Assembly: GCA_023376005.1 (NCBI GenBank)
Contig: CM042143.1
Span: 86,217,159 to 86,281,158, forward strand
From: Doryteuthis pealeii
Taxonomy: Eukaryota > Mollusca > Cephalopoda > Myopsida > Loliginidae
Length of the DNA stretch: 64,000 bases
Direction of reading: 5' to 3'
Below are positions 21,376 through 33,413 of the stretch, in pieces. A program made the translations under genes and the position numbers. Within the stretch, counting starts at the first letter, position 1. Each line of letters begins with the position of its first letter. A model generated the notes under the pieces. It worked only from the letters and a program-made list of their open reading frames with translations, had not been told where the DNA came from and ran no database searches.

Positions 21376-21635
21376 CGTGTTAAAACATGCAGTTGTATTG
21401 ATTCGAACAAATTCGTATTTTTAGTGTAGATTTACGGTGAAATGAAAATGGCCGACCAAAACATAACGACTTCCTCAAAGTGAAACAAACAAGGGGAGAT
21501 TACTCTCATTTATGTAGCTAATGTTCAGATTACCGAAAAAAATCTTTTAGAATAGAACCGTCATTATTTTTCAATTTCCTCCCCTTAGCACTTGTGTTAC
21601 CAAATATAAACAAAGTATCGTGGCTGAAGGGTCCA

Positions 21636-22071
21636 TCTATATATTAATACTTGTTTTTCTTAATTGTACGTTATCATCTTGCAATACCCCCTGGTTAAAA
21701 ATGAGACCGTCTAAATGGTCCAAGATGAAATGAAAAAATGTAAATCCTGATTATCTTATTCTTATTTCTCATGAGTGTCGTCACCTCAGCTAAATAAGAG
21801 GCGGTCCCGTTTTTGTTATAAAGAAAGAAAGGGAATAAAAAAGACATGCAACACAGAAAAATATAAAGAAAGAAAGAAAAAGCAGGAGAAAGATATAGGA
21901 ATAAGCGCGCGGAAGCGATAACGCTAATCCGTTTCAATCGAACGTAATGAAAAGACGGAAAGAAAGAAGAGTGAGTGAGTTAGTCAAGAATTGCAATAGC
22001 TCTTAAGTAAACGTATCAAACGTCGTAATAATTGAATTATGATACTGTCGTATATCCACAGGTCATGCTAG
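21636..22071 (+). mobile_element. Hel-A: full-length copy in plus orientation
   Basis: The plus strand starts TCTATATATTAATACTTG and ends CACAGGTCATGCTAG. ATACTGTCGTAT near the 3' end forms a small hairpin about 15 bases before CTAG. It is colinear with 16,924-17,406 in reverse. This copy shows the Helitron-like polarity of the family directly. Confidence 0.7.
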
Positions 22072-22495
22072 TTATTTTTTATCATTTTAATCCTGTTGAC
22101 ATGGATTGGTTGTTTTTAGGGGGGGGGGGTTAATTGTTGCCCTCTGTCATATTCTTTATCACGTTTCACTATTGTTTCTGAAAGGTTTCCCTATAGTTTG
22201 TTATAATCTAATAAGAAACTATAGCGAAAACTTCCAGAAAAGGATCAATTTTAACAATAAGATAAATTACCTTATTTTATTTATTTATTTATTTATTAAT
22301 TATCGAATATTTAAAAAAAAACACAAATGAGGATTGTGGCCATCACGATGATAATATTAACTTATATTAATAATTATTTGATTTTTTAAGAATAAATTTG
22401 TAATTATCTCCCTTGTTGAGTTATCTCCCTTACATCTGAAAATCGCCGCTCCTCTTCTAATGTGATGGCAGTCGACATTTGAAGAGTAATTACTT

Positions 22496-22497
<2 letters not shown>

Positions 22498-22579
<82 letters not shown>
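22498..22579. repeat. CT microsatellite
   Basis: About 80 bp of uninterrupted CT. The open frame crossing it is an artefact. Confidence 0.95.
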
Positions 22580-22582
<3 letters not shown>

Positions 22583-22596
22583 AAATACTTTAGACG

Positions 22597-22850
22597 ACAT
22601 CCTGTGTCCTTACAGATCTAATGAATTTTGCTGGTTGGCCAACACCAGTGTGTCCAGTCCATAGGAGAACGTCGCTTAGGAGTTCGTCCTTAACTCACCA
22701 GTATGTCTCGCTCGTCTTACTTGAAAGATAAGTAGTCATACAGCTGCTGTTTTGTAGAGATGCTGCTTCAAGGATTTGTTCAAAACAACACGCGGCTCCC
22801 TTGTGTAATTCCCATCAAGATTTTTCTCCAAGCATTTTGAGGAATATTTT
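22597..22850 (+). repeat. Repeat F copy
   Basis: This shares AACACCAGTGTGTCCAGTCC-like, CATACAGCTGCTGTTTTGT and TTTTTCTCCAAGCATTTTG blocks with 17,795-18,140. Confidence 0.55.
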
Positions 22851-22924
22851 TGAAGATATTTTTTTACCAACCATTGTTACTTAGAATGCTGCTAGAATTC
22901 ATACCAATCTATAATGATTAATAT

Positions 22925-23205
22925 TATTTAGATTTTTCACAGTGTTGTCCTCATTTTTATTGTTATATATACAGCGTTTCTGTTGATGTGCCCCCTCCCG
23001 GCCTTCTTCGAGTGTCAAATTCAGGAGCCTTCATGTTGCAATCGGGAGCCCTCAGAACTTTAAACTGAACCCTTTATTTAATCTATTGGGGTAAATTGTT
23101 CTCATTCTGTTAACTATGACCGAGTATATAAAGAAGGCTGGAGAGAACATCAGCTGAAACGTTGTCTATATAACAATAAAGATGAGGACAATAGTCTGAA
23201 AAATC
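22925..23205. repeat. Repeat D inverted pair
   Basis: The left part reads GTTGTCCTCATTTTTATTGT and GCCTTCTTCGAGTGTC, the reverse of the D tail. The right part has GAAGAAGGCTGGAGAGAACA, GCTGAAACGTTGTC and ATAAAGATGAGGACAATAG in forward orientation. The two tails face outward. The GAAGAAGG, short stem and GAAACG order resembles the hammerhead segment of PLE pseudo-LTRs, so D may be PLE-derived. Confidence 0.55.
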
Positions 23206-23269
23206 TAAATGATACAAATTATCAAGCCTCACCACAAAAATTCAGACAAATTATTATTATCATTATTAT

Positions 23270-23749
23270 CTGTGGATATGCTGATTTAATTATTACAACG
23301 TTGGATATGTTTACTTAAGAGCTATTACAAAATAATTCAGTAGGTAAAAGAGTATGATAATCTTGATTTAACTCTCTCACTTTTCTTTCTTTCTTTCTTT
23401 TCCTTTTTTTCTTCTGTTTGATTGAAATAGATTAGGATTATCGCTCCTACACATGCACTGCTTCTCTTTATTTTTCCCCAACTCTCTCTTTATCTTTCAT
23501 TATATTTTTCTGTGTACTGTGTCCTTTTTCTTCCCTTTCTTTATAATAAAAACGGAATGGTCCATTATTTAGCTGAGGTGATGACACTCACATGAAATAA
23601 GAATTCGGTGGATGAGCAACACCAGATAATCGGGATTTACATTTTTGCATTTCATCTTGGACCAGTTGGACGGTCTCGTTTTTAACCAAAAGATGTTGAA
23701 AGATGATAACGGTTGTATTTTATTAGGAACACGAGTATGATTATATAGA
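23270..23749 (-). mobile_element. Hel-A: copy lacking its 3' terminus
   Basis: Colinear with 16,924-17,406: CAACGTTGGATATGTTTAC, GATTAGGATTATCGCTCC, GAATTCGGTGGATGAGCAAC and GGAACACGAGTATGATTATA. The plus-strand start lacks the CTAGCAGGACC end. Confidence 0.6.
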
Positions 23750-23797
23750 TTATTATTTTTACTTTATTTGGCAGTATAAAGGCTAACTTAAAACTGA

Positions 23798-24194
23798 CTA
23801 GCAACGGCTACCTGGCGTCGCATGGGTAGGGGGGGGATTTTTTAAGTTAGTCCTGCAGATCCATTATTACTGAATCGTGAGTTGAATTCTCGTGTGATGC
23901 CCCATTTTAATCCCTATGTTAAAAAAAAAAAGACCTTGCAGCTACTCTGAAAAGAAATGTTAACGTATACTATATAAAATATTAAATGAAAAAAAAATCC
24001 ATGCTGTTATCATTTAAATTTTATTTTTTAATTATCTTCCCAAATATAAATCAAATCTTCATTATTTTTGCTCAAAAATCAAGCCCTGGTGATATTTAAT
24101 GTGTATATATATTTACTTAGTCGTTAATCGTTTTATTTTCGAAGTTTCCTCCGGACATACACATAAACACAACTGCCCTTTATATATGTATAGA
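23798..24194 (-). mobile_element. Hel-D: full-length copy
   Basis: On the minus strand it starts TCTATACATATATAAAGGGC and ends GTAGCCGTTGCTAG. The CTACCC and GGTAG blocks form a 5 bp stem just before the CTAG terminus. This is the clearest Helitron-type 3' end of the Hel-D family. Confidence 0.7.
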
Positions 24195-24529
24195 TAGATA
24201 GATAGATAGATTATAAATTTCTTGTAAGTAAATCAATTATGAATCTCATTGGTACAATCAGCTATGATTTTAATGCTGCTTTTCAAGGCAGTCAAACTTT
24301 CTTCACTTGGAAAATTAGCGAATCACAATCTTTCTTCTACCATATGTTCACTCACAAGACTAAGCCAGGCTTGTTTGATATACAAGCACTAAAGAATTAT
24401 CTCCCCTTATTTATTTGTGTCGTTGATTTTTAAGGGGAGTTAAATGTGTAAAGGCCAAAGATTTTATTAATTGGCCGATTGGGTACAAACGTTGGTTAAC
24501 ATTTATGCAATTTATCAGAAGATCGTAGG

Positions 24530-25110
24530 TTCAATCCTCGAACGTTTCGATGTGCCCTCCGGCCTTCTTCAGTTGTTTTTTGTCTGAAATTTTTAGATGA
24601 GACTTGATAATTTGTATTATTTGTTTTTTTTTTTTTGTTTTTTAGACTGTTGTACTCATCTTTATTGTTATATACACAACGTTTCGGACGATGTGCCCTC
24701 CGACCTTCTTCCGGTGTTGAACTCGAGAACCTTCTTGTCAAACTCGGAAGCCTTCATAGAACTTTTATTCAATGCATTGGGTTAGACTGTTCTCATTCCA
24801 TTAACTATGACCGGGTACAAGTGTTAAACTATATTAAGTATTCTGTTATTATTGCCCGTGGTCAGGATTGAACCTGCAGCCTACAGATGATTGTCACTTA
24901 TAAGGGTTGAGTTGATACAGTTCTATCTGTTGTGACATGTGTCCAACAGTGTATATAACAATTCAGACAAATAGAATAAGTGTCTGTATTTTTAAGACGA
25001 GGCTTGATGTGAATAATTTTGATGTTTCAGACTGTTGTCCTCATCTTTATTGTGGTATGTATAAACACAACATTCAGGCTGCTGTATTCTCAGGCCCTTT
25101 TCAGGTGTTC
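24530..25110 (-). repeat. Repeat D copies, minus orientation
   Basis: On the plus strand, AACGTTTCGATGTGCCCTCC and GGCCTTCTTCAG (24,541-24,572), then AACGTTTCGGACGATGTGCC (24,680) and CTGTTGTCCTCATCTTTATT (25,031). In reverse the order is CTGAAGAAGGCCGGAGGGC, CATCGAAACGTT, AATAAAGATGAGGAC. CTGAAGA fits the hammerhead CUGANGA core and GAAAC the second core segment, but stem II is imperfect. A box-B-like GGTTCAATCCTG lies near 24,865 on the minus strand. Confidence 0.5.
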
Positions 25111-25129
25111 TCTGTTTACCTTACACTAA

Positions 25130-25535
25130 TCTATACATATATAAAAGGCAGTTGTGTGAATCTGTATGTCCAGAGGAAACTTCGAAAATAAAACAAGTAA
25201 TGACAAAGTAAATATATATATACACATTAAATATCACCAGGGCTTGATTTTTTTTAGCAAAAATAATGAAGATTTGAGTTATATTCGTGAAAAGGATTAA
25301 AAAATAAAATTTAAGTGACAGAATGGAATTTTTTATTTTTTTATTTAATATTTTATATAGTAGACATTAACATTTATTTTCAGAGTAGCTGGATCAATGC
25401 AAGGTCTATTTTTTTACATAGGGATTTAAATGGGGCATCCCAAAAGGATTCAACTCACAATTAAGTAATAATGAATCTGTGGGACTAACTTTTTTAAAAA
25501 TCGCCCTCTACCCAGGCGACACAGGTTAGCTACTG
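25130..25535 (+). mobile_element. Hel-D: copy between inverted repeat-D ends
   Basis: This starts TCTATACATATATAAAAGGC and contains CAAAGTAAATATATATATAC and ACATTAAATATCACCAGGG as in the copy at 8259. The 3' block CTACCCAGGCGACACAGG is present but a clean CTAG is not. It is framed by repeat D in opposite orientations (25,031-25,110 and 25,600-25,680). Mirror copy at about 55,795-56,216. Confidence 0.6.
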
Positions 25536-25705
25536 CTTGACCTCGGGGTTATCGTCTGATGATGACTTTAGTCTAAGATAAACAGGGAACACCTGAACAA
25601 GTCCTAAGGATACAGCAGCCTGAACGTTGTGTTTATACATACCATAATAAAGATGAAGACAACAGTCCAAAATATCAAATTATTCATATAGAATTAGGTT
25701 TTATT

Positions 25706-26277
25706 TAATAATCAGACCAAGTATCCAATAAGCACCCCAAATCATCAACTTAATGAAAGGTTCATATTTTAACTCATTGCCGGTAACTTCGACTTTCAAA
25801 TATTTAAAAATAAACAAACAGATGATTTTTTGAACTTATATTGTATCTGACAAAAACAAATTTTACAAATTTTGTGATACTATTATTGAACATCCTTTTA
25901 TTTAAATAAACATAAAAAATATTTTGCAAATAAAAACTGTATTTTTATTTAAATAAACATAATTGCATTTCTCTTCTGATTAAGTAAAAAATACTTTAGT
26001 ATAAAAATGTCTTGTTTTTTTTTTTAATTTATCGTAAGTGTTGAAAAATACTCATAAACTTCTGATTAAAAAGTATTTATTTAAAAAAAAGGATTTTGCT
26101 ATGGAATTTTAATTTGATTACGTGTACCAACCATCTATTTATTTAATTTATCATAAGTTCAACATCTCCATAAACTTCTGATTAAAATCGTTTGTTTACA
26201 AAAATTTGGAAGCGGAAGTTACCGGTCATTAAGTTGATGATTTGGGGTGCCTATTGGATACTTAGTCCTAATAATCT
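25706..26277. mobile_element. MITE with ~50 bp terminal inverted repeats
   Basis: The left end has AAGTATCCAATAAGCACCCC and AAATCATCAACTTAATGA; the right end has their reverse complement at about 26,226-26,265 (GATGATTTGGGGTGCC onward). The AT-rich interior has no coding frame. Mirror copy at about 55,068-55,644. Confidence 0.75.
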
Positions 26278-26504
26278 AGTAAGAATCTTTGGAAGTTGAC
26301 ATTTTTACTCAAATAATTACTAGTGAATTTACTATGCTTACCTCTGCATGTCGCTTCACTCACTCTTGGCTGATTTCCAAAGGACTCCTTGCCCTCTCAA
26401 TTTCACTTGGCAGTATTTGAAATACTGTCGTATAATCTCCTCACAAAATGTGGAATATCCATATAAAAAAAAATTTTTTAAATTGTTTCACTAAGCACAT
26501 TTGG

Positions 26505-26745
26505 AGGTGCTCATGGTGCAATGGTTACCATCATAGGAAATGGACACAAGACAAGTTCAAATTGTGGATGAGGCTGTTTGCATTTCACATAGCACTAATA
26601 CACATGGGAAAGGTATGAATCTATTCTACCTCCAGCTATGGGTAAATAGTAGAGTAGTCTGGGCTCTTTAACCATTGTATGACAACTGGTCTAAGAAGAA
26701 AAATTCTAAATTCAAACCTGTTAAAGTCCTCTTAGGATGTGACAC
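26505..26745 (+). repeat. SINE-B copy with adjoining SINE-A tail
   Basis: Head GGAGGTGCTCATGGTGCAAT, then GACGAGGCTG-like, GGGAAAGGTATGAATCTATT and CTATGGGTAAATAGTAGAG. A short SINE-A tail fragment (CTGGCTGATACTGACTTTAG) follows near 26,828-26,850. Mirror copy at about 54,511-54,752. Confidence 0.7.
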
Positions 26746-26857
26746 ATTCACTTTTTTAGATTTTTTTAATTCTTGCTTCTATTTCATTACTGTCTTGACT
26801 TACCCAAGGTATGTTTCCCTCGCTGTCTGGCTGATACTGACTTTAGGTCACCAAAGC

Positions 26858-27356
26858 TGAGGGAATTAATGATTGTTTCTTTCCTGTTTAATGATACAAA
26901 ATACATACTAAAATATTCCTTAGTTCTGGGATTGATTTATTTTTGAAAAAAAAAAACTGCAATTTAATTGGTTATAATTATTCATAATTTATAATCAAGT
27001 CAAAAACTGACCCATCTCTTACCTTACATTCTGCCTGTTACTTCTTTTCCTTTCTCTATATATATCTTGATTAACTACTCCTTATATATGTTAGTTTATC
27101 TGTGAGTGTAAAGAGAGAGATTGGAGTGTGAGAGAGGGCGATTGAACTTCCAAGAATCAGGCCCATTTAAATTAACATTAGATCAAATGTTCCATTTCTT
27201 AGAAATCTTACACAATGATATTAATGTTTCTTATAAATTCTCCATACGTATTTTTTTTTTTTTTTTTAATTAGCTTTGCAAACTCACTTTTTTCCTGATC
27301 ACAATTATCTATCTAGAGCTCAATGTGTGATCAAACGTGTCACTTTTTTTTTCTAG
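26858..27356 (+). mobile_element. Hel-C: 5'-truncated copy
   Basis: Colinear with the other Hel-C copies from ATTAATGATTGTTTCTTTCC to the 3' end CACTTTTTTTTTCTAG at 27,341-27,356. GTGATCAAACGTGTCAC makes the subterminal hairpin. The 5' TC end is lost next to SINE-A tail sequence. Mirror copy about 53,862-54,372. Confidence 0.65.
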
Positions 27357-28562
27357 TATATAGATATTTGTATGCTGTATATCATATTTGTATATCAATG
27401 TCCTATAAGATGTGGGGCTTTTAAAAAGTTTCCTCTTTTACAAAGTCGTTTTAAATCTGGATCATAATTATTCTTTTGTTGGGTTCGTATTTGATATAAA
27501 CCAAATACAGTCATCATCTGCATAAATAACCACCTCCCCCCCACCTCCTATGCAATTGAAAACTGTCTTATTTATTTGTTTATTTTTATTAACGTTTTTT
27601 AAATTATAAAACAATGCTGAAGAAATTATTTTTCTGATGCAAGGGCGATAACTCTTAACAAGGGAAATCACTGTTTTTAAATAAAATTAAATTTCGTACA
27701 GTTGTAGTTTCATTCACTGCTTCAGTGTTTGAAACAAAGTTTCATTATGTTGAATATGCACAACTCAATGCCCTGGTGTTATGAGTTTGATCCAAACTGG
27801 GTGCCCTACTATCGTGCCAAGTTAGTAAATAACTCGAGGTCCTACCTATCCTTAATAATAAGTTTGTCTCTCGCATTTTAAACCAAAATAGATTTATGTA
27901 ATCTCAGCTTCGTAAATATACTTGGATGCTCTCGGAACCAGGATGGGGATCAAAGTTTAGGTACCGGACATGTATGTTGAAAAGTGGGGGGTCCCTTAAG
28001 GAAAAATTGATATCATAAAAAGTACCTGGTACTTCTGGGGGGGGGGGGGGGGTCATTCTTAAAATGAAGTAACATGGTACTATTAGTATTTTTGTAATTA
28101 AACCATTGTAGTTCTTTTTTACAATAACAATAAATAAAATTATTCTAATTATTATTCTGATAACTCCATTGCAATATATTAGATTTCCATATGCCACATG
28201 TATAAATGAACTGTATATCTTTATTAAATTCTAAAATTAGTTAAATTAAAATTAATAGAAACAATGACATAATGACATGCATTTAAAGAAAATTGAAATA
28301 GTTTATAATAAACTATTTTGTTTTATTATCTAGATGTATAAATGAATTATTTATATTATATCTAGATAATAAATGTTATGCTTAAGTAATAATTATCAGG
28401 TACTTTTGACAATACCACAATTTTTCCTTAAGAGCCTCCCCCATCCCCAGTCATTTCAGCATACATGTCCAATACTTAAACTTTAACCCCCTCCCCATTG
28501 GAACACTAGTTGGCACGTAACTAAAAGGAAGTTAAAAATTGAGATTAAAGTACCATTGTTCT
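27357..28562. other. Non-coding AT-rich stretch
   Basis: No gene supported. A G run lies at about 28,038-28,052. Blocks near 27,940-28,025 (GGTACCGGACATGTATGTTG) and 28,385-28,500 look like an inverted pair (ATACATGTCCAATACTTAAA), suggesting a small TIR element of about 560 bp that I cannot classify. Confidence 0.4.
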
Positions 28563-28715
28563 TGTCCAGTGTCTGCATAAAGCTAATGAATATGTTTTTG
28601 CTGATTAGCCAACACTAGTGTGAGATCAGATTTCCTCACGGTTATTAACCTGTTAATATCCATCCATGTCTTACCTGTGTGCGTGTTGACATCAATTTCA
28701 GTCGGATGTTGGTGA
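28563..28715 (+). repeat. Repeat F fragment
   Basis: TAATGAATATGTTTTTGCTG, GCCAACACTAGTGTGAGATC and ATCCATGTCTTACCTGTG resemble repeat F at 17.8 and 22.6 kb. Mirror at about 52,590-52,745. Confidence 0.45.
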
Positions 28716-29099
28716 ATTGTTTTTCTTATCAATAAACACTCCAAGGATTTTTGAAATAACACAATTGCTGATTTGGATGAAAATAAAATAAATTTTGATA
28801 TGTCCACTTTGAATCCAGTGATAACAAAAAAAAAAACAAAAAAAACTAATGCCAAAAAAATAGTTTAAACCCAAAACCTCACCTTTTTTAAGACCTTATT
28901 TTTCTATATCTTGCATTTATTTTGAGTCTTGAATAACAAAAAATGACTAGGATCACTTTCATAAAGGTAATAACCAGTTACCTGCATCATTCTTATAACG
29001 TTTGTTTGCGTCTACGTTTTAGAATATATTACCTTGTATTTGTGACTCTTAAACAGCAACCAGTTTCTTGAATCAATTGTTACTATAACTTTCAGAAAC

Positions 29100-29395
29100 A
29101 TTTTTTCACACTCAGAGTTGCTGATAAACTGCCTGCATCAGTTGTTGGCTGCCAAAACACTGCATCTTTCAAAACCTTCATGCTTCCTGTACTATACCTG
29201 ATATCCCCCCTCCGTATACATATGCATGTACACTCATACATACATGTATATTATTACTGTACGCTATTCATGTTCCTGACATTAGTACATTATTCTATGT
29301 AATATAAATGACCCTTTGATGAGTTGTAGAGCACCTGAGCACTGTACACAATAAATTTCATTATTCTCATCATAAGAATAGATTATTTGTATTAC
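29100..29395 (+). repeat. LINE-like 3' tail
   Basis: The end reads GAGCACCTGAGCACTGTACA followed by CAATAAATTTCATTATTCTC. A short hairpin-like segment ending in AATAAATTT and ATT-type repeats is typical of 3' tails of invertebrate CR1/L2-type LINEs. No coding part is visible. Mirror at about 51,900-52,250. Confidence 0.45.
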
Positions 29396-29941
29396 TTTTA
29401 AAATATTTTATGTTGTACATTTGACTTTTAGATAACAACCTATTTCTTATATCAATTTTGATTTTTAGGTAAAAAAAAAAAAAAAAAAATTAACAAAATA
29501 TATATATATGCTCATCTTGTATCTTTGTTTAGTAAACCTTTTCCCCTAACCTTAATACTCATGTTTCTTCCTATTATTCCTCTGATACTCAATTTACAAC
29601 AGCTGGCAAAAGAGGGTGAAATGATCACAAAACGGAAAAGACATGACTCCCAAGGGATTTAAATCTCAAAAGGGGAGATATCATATAGTACCTAAATAAT
29701 GAGAATAGAATCCTCTTTTTCATATAAATAATTTCTGAAAAAAACCAAATGAGATAAACAGAAAATCACTTTTCTAATATTTTAAGTTTTTCTTTTGACT
29801 CTTAGATAAGTAATAATTGTTTAAAGTCATTTTTCAAATGTTTTATGGATCTATTAACTTATGTAATAACTAATTTCTTACATCATTTTCAACAACTAAC
29901 AATTTTTTCTATACCTTTTCTGTAAATTTTTTTTTTTTATA

Positions 29942-30328
29942 TCTATTAATAATGGAGATTAAGTCTCTATTTGTCTGTAACTGAAACTGTCACTGCTTAC
30001 GTTATAATACTGAAAATTGTCATAACATAGAATAAATACACTCAAAATTTGAGCATGCAACCTTAGATGGTCCTCATTGATTTTTAAAACAAGTTTTAAT
30101 AAATACATGCCTGGTATTATATATTTGTCTTATTTTAATATATATTTAAAGTTATCAGAACTAAGTTTCCATTTCAAATTGTTTTATTTCTTTAATAAAT
30201 TTGATTTTACTTACTTATGGTATAAACTGTCTGACATAGAATTTTTAACTCCCACCTCCTCAGACAATATCTTTCAAAAATTAATTTTTACACAATGCAG
30301 AGGGTTTTATCTTTTTTTTTTCTGCTAG
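29942..30328 (+). mobile_element. Hel-B: full-length Helitron-like copy
   Basis: Exactly TCTATTAATAATGGAGATTA at the start and TTTTTCTGCTAG at the end. It is colinear with 20,513-21,152 minus the SINE-A there. The next base after CTAG opens another TC-starting element (TCTTATTATTATAATGAAG at 30,329). Mirror at 50,968-51,341. Confidence 0.7.
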
Positions 30329-30800
30329 TCTTATTATTATAATGAAGATTATGTATTTGTCCATCTGTAACCAAAACTATGCCCCAATTCTCCTAGCTAT
30401 TTACGTTATATTCAAAATTATTATTTAATAAAGATTTAAATAATGATTATTTAAGTCTAGCCGAGTTGGAGTTGCTTCAAAACAGCCCATGTTATTTATA
30501 CATGAATAAGAAATAAAGGTTTACATAGTATATATATGGTGTTGATAATTTGCATACTGGTTTTAACAAAACCGGGTTTTTGATAAATAAATAATTACTT
30601 GGTGTTTATTTTAACTATGAATGGTTTTATATAGAAAACCAATTAAAATAAGTGTAATCTTTTTAATTTATTTCATTACATTAAAACTTAAATACTTACG
30701 ACCTGGGGGGGGGTTACATGCATTGATAGTCCATGGAATTGCTTTATTCTAACTCGTTTCCTTTTAAATCATATTACAATATTTTCTTTGATGTATCAAA
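30329..30800 (+). mobile_element. Hel-B-related element, 3' end not resolved
   Basis: It begins TCTTATTATTATAATGAAGA and continues with GTATTTGTCCATCTGTAACC, resembling the 5' end of the element on the minus strand at 32,619. A separate 3' terminus cannot be placed before Hel-A begins at 30,807. Confidence 0.4.
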
Positions 30801-30806
30801 AGATAA

Positions 30807-31189
30807 CTAGCAGGACCTGTGGATATACCACACAGTATGATAATTTAATTATCACAACGTTTGATATGTTTACTTAAGAGCTATTACAATAGTTCAATAT
30901 GTAAAAACTATAATCTTGATTTTTTTTTTTTCATCTTAGCATTATCGTTACCGCACACTCACACCCTCTATCTTTCTTTTTTATTATATTTTTTTCTGTG
31001 TAGCATGTCCTTCTCTTTATAATAGAATTGGAATGGTCCAGCTGAGGTGATGACACTTACAAAAATTCAATTTAATTTTCATATTTCAATTTCATCTGGG
31101 GGGATTTGGACAGTCTAATTTTTAACCAGAGGGTGTTGCAGGTTAATAATGACCAAAATATTAAAGAACAAGTCTATTAATATATAGAT
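30807..31189 (-). mobile_element. Hel-A copy
   Basis: On the plus strand it starts CTAGCAGGACCTGTGGATAT and ends AGTCTATTAATATATAGA. Internal CACAACGTTTGATATGTTTA and GGAATGGTCCAGCTGAGGTG match the family. The CT tract of other copies has shrunk. Mirror at about 50,126-50,494. Confidence 0.65.
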
Positions 31190-31981
31190 AGCAAAAAGTT
31201 AGTTTTTAAAAATGGACTTTTACATAAATAAATATTTTCAACATTTCTGTCAATGATTTACTTAATTTTTTATGTGATGGATAGGTCTCAACACAGAAGA
31301 TAAGCCTTTGTTTTTTTTTTGTTTTTAATATTTTAAATTTTCGCATATTTATAATACTCCATAAATCTTTATATGTATGTTTGAGTTCTCAATTTTGGTT
31401 GAATCCCATCAAGGAAACATTTAACATATTATAAGGTTAACTTTTACCATTTTAAAATGGTGGAGTTGTAATGTTGCTGCTGTCTGTATATTGTTACAAA
31501 TGAATTTAATTTTTCATTAGTTATTTACTAAATTCAATCTTAATCAACACACTAAGGTAAATGCACACATGCAAGTTTTTATATATATATACACACACAC
31601 ATCCAATAAGAAAGATGGCTGTCTGACGAAACTGGGCTTATTTGTGGAGTTACCAACCGAAATAATTGAGTTTTTTTTTTCTTATTGGTAGTTTAAATAT
31701 TGCTCTGTATATGATTAATTTATTAATTATTCTACCTTGATCTCTCTTATGGATTTATACAAGAATTATTTCAAATCCCTAGGTATGCATCTGCATGCAT
31801 TGTGGATACACGGAGGATATAAATGATCCCAAATAGATTAATCCCTAAATTACTTATCTTTATATCCTATAAATTTTACATGTGCTTGATATCTCTAGCT
31901 TGTTAGAGAATTCTGTAAGGGAAATTTAGTTTATACTTAGATTTTGTGATTTGTTCTATTTGTTGTAATTCTTTATAGTTA
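31190..31981. other. Non-coding stretch with a short inverted pair
   Basis: No gene. CCAATAAGAAAG (about 31,603) and TTTCTTATTGG (about 31,677) form an inverted pair about 85 bp apart, possibly a very small TIR element. AT and AC dinucleotides precede it. Confidence 0.45.
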
Positions 31982-32619
31982 CTAGCAAATTTATGCACCC
32001 TCCGTGGTGCAAGTTTTTAAGTTTTAATATAATAAAATATCATGTTAAATTAGAAAGGCTAATAAAACTAAATAAGAATGCAGATAAAAAGATTTGGAAC
32101 AGAGGGGGTATTATCGAAAAATGGAACAGCTTTGAAACTAACTCTTCCATCATTTTCCATTACTCCCGTCTTTCATTGGTAAATTTTCCTAATTTAACTC
32201 TTTACTTAAAATAGGAAGTAAAGGATAATTTTACAGTTATTTCTTCTTCTTAATGAATTTCTTTTAAGATTTATCCCAGAGATTTTTGCTCATATTCAAT
32301 AAGATAAAACCAAACAATTAGAAATCAATAATACTTAGCAGATATTTATTAAAATCAATTTTTTAAGATCAATATGCAAATTAGCCTTCCCATTCACACT
32401 GTAAACCATTATTTTGTTGTATATATAAATACAATTGTGTATTATTAGTATGTAGATATGGTCAACAGTCTTAATAATGTAAAACAATTTTATTATTCAT
32501 TGAGGTTTAAATAAAAATAAAATCATGGAGAATATGATGTAAATAACTAAGGGAACTGTGAATTGAGTAGTAATATAGTTTCGGTTACAGACAAACACAC
32601 AATCTCCATTATAATAAGA
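31982..32619 (-). mobile_element. Helitron-like element with clear 3' hairpin
   Basis: On the minus strand it starts TCTTATTATAATGGAGATTG and ends AAATTTGCTAG. The hairpin GCACC-loop-GGTGC (31,995-32,010) lies 9 bases before the terminal CTAG (31,982-31,985). A 5' TC, 3' CTAG, subterminal 5 bp hairpin and no TIRs are the standard Helitron signature. It is non-autonomous. Mirror at about 48,692-49,291, where the hairpin is lost. Confidence 0.75.
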
Positions 32620-33413
32620 TTAGTTTTCAGGTGGCTTAGTAGGATATTATTTTCATGTTTACATTCATTTAAAAGTTTCTTTTATTCTGGGAAGGTGATT
32701 CTGACTTTTTTTTTTTTCTAGGAAAAGAATTGTCTTTTTGTAGGCTGGTAATACTTTTCAGATTATTTTTAGTTTGGGGGGGGGGGGGTCAGACACAACA
32801 CCTGAGACCTTTGAAGATATATATGCAGCATTTTGTGACAGACATTCCATGTCTGGTGAGTTTCTTTTCAATCTTTTTCTAGTTTTCTTCTTTTGTCCCA
32901 TTTCTACTCTGTTGTTTAACCACGTTCCGTGTTTAAAAAGAACCAGTAACCCACTAAATTACATCTACCTTTGATGATGGTACTTTGGAGTGCTGAAAGT
33001 ACTAGGGATGAAAACTTTGGACTAATAAACAGACCCTCACCCAAAAACTAGAAATAATCTCATCAGACATGAATGTTCAACAAAGTTATTATAGCTCTTA
33101 TCAAAGGAAATTAAACCTAAACAAACTCATCTGTAGATATTTTCCATTGACAACTCTTGAAAAGCATAAGCTCTCTCCCATATCACAAAAAAACTTTAAT
33201 CAGTTTTTTGTGTGCATTATATAAAGTGCTGACTACCCAAGATAACAGTATTAGGCTGTTTGGACAATAATGGAGGATTGTTTTGTTTTTTTTATTAGAC
33301 ATTATTTCTTTCCAAACATCCTAATGAGAATGAAAGGTGAAGTTTGTTTAGGAAGAGACACTTTTTCTTTTTTTTTTTTTTTTTTTTTTTTTAAAGGAAT
33401 TAGGATCTGGATA
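32620..33413. other. Non-coding stretch
   Basis: No gene supported. It contains a G run at about 32,776-32,788 and a T run at about 33,370-33,392. The mirror region carries an extra duplicated segment at the matching poly-C (48,520-48,600). Confidence 0.5.

Noticed and set aside
22479..22664. Leucine/serine-repeat protein
   Set aside because: Translation of a pure CT microsatellite.
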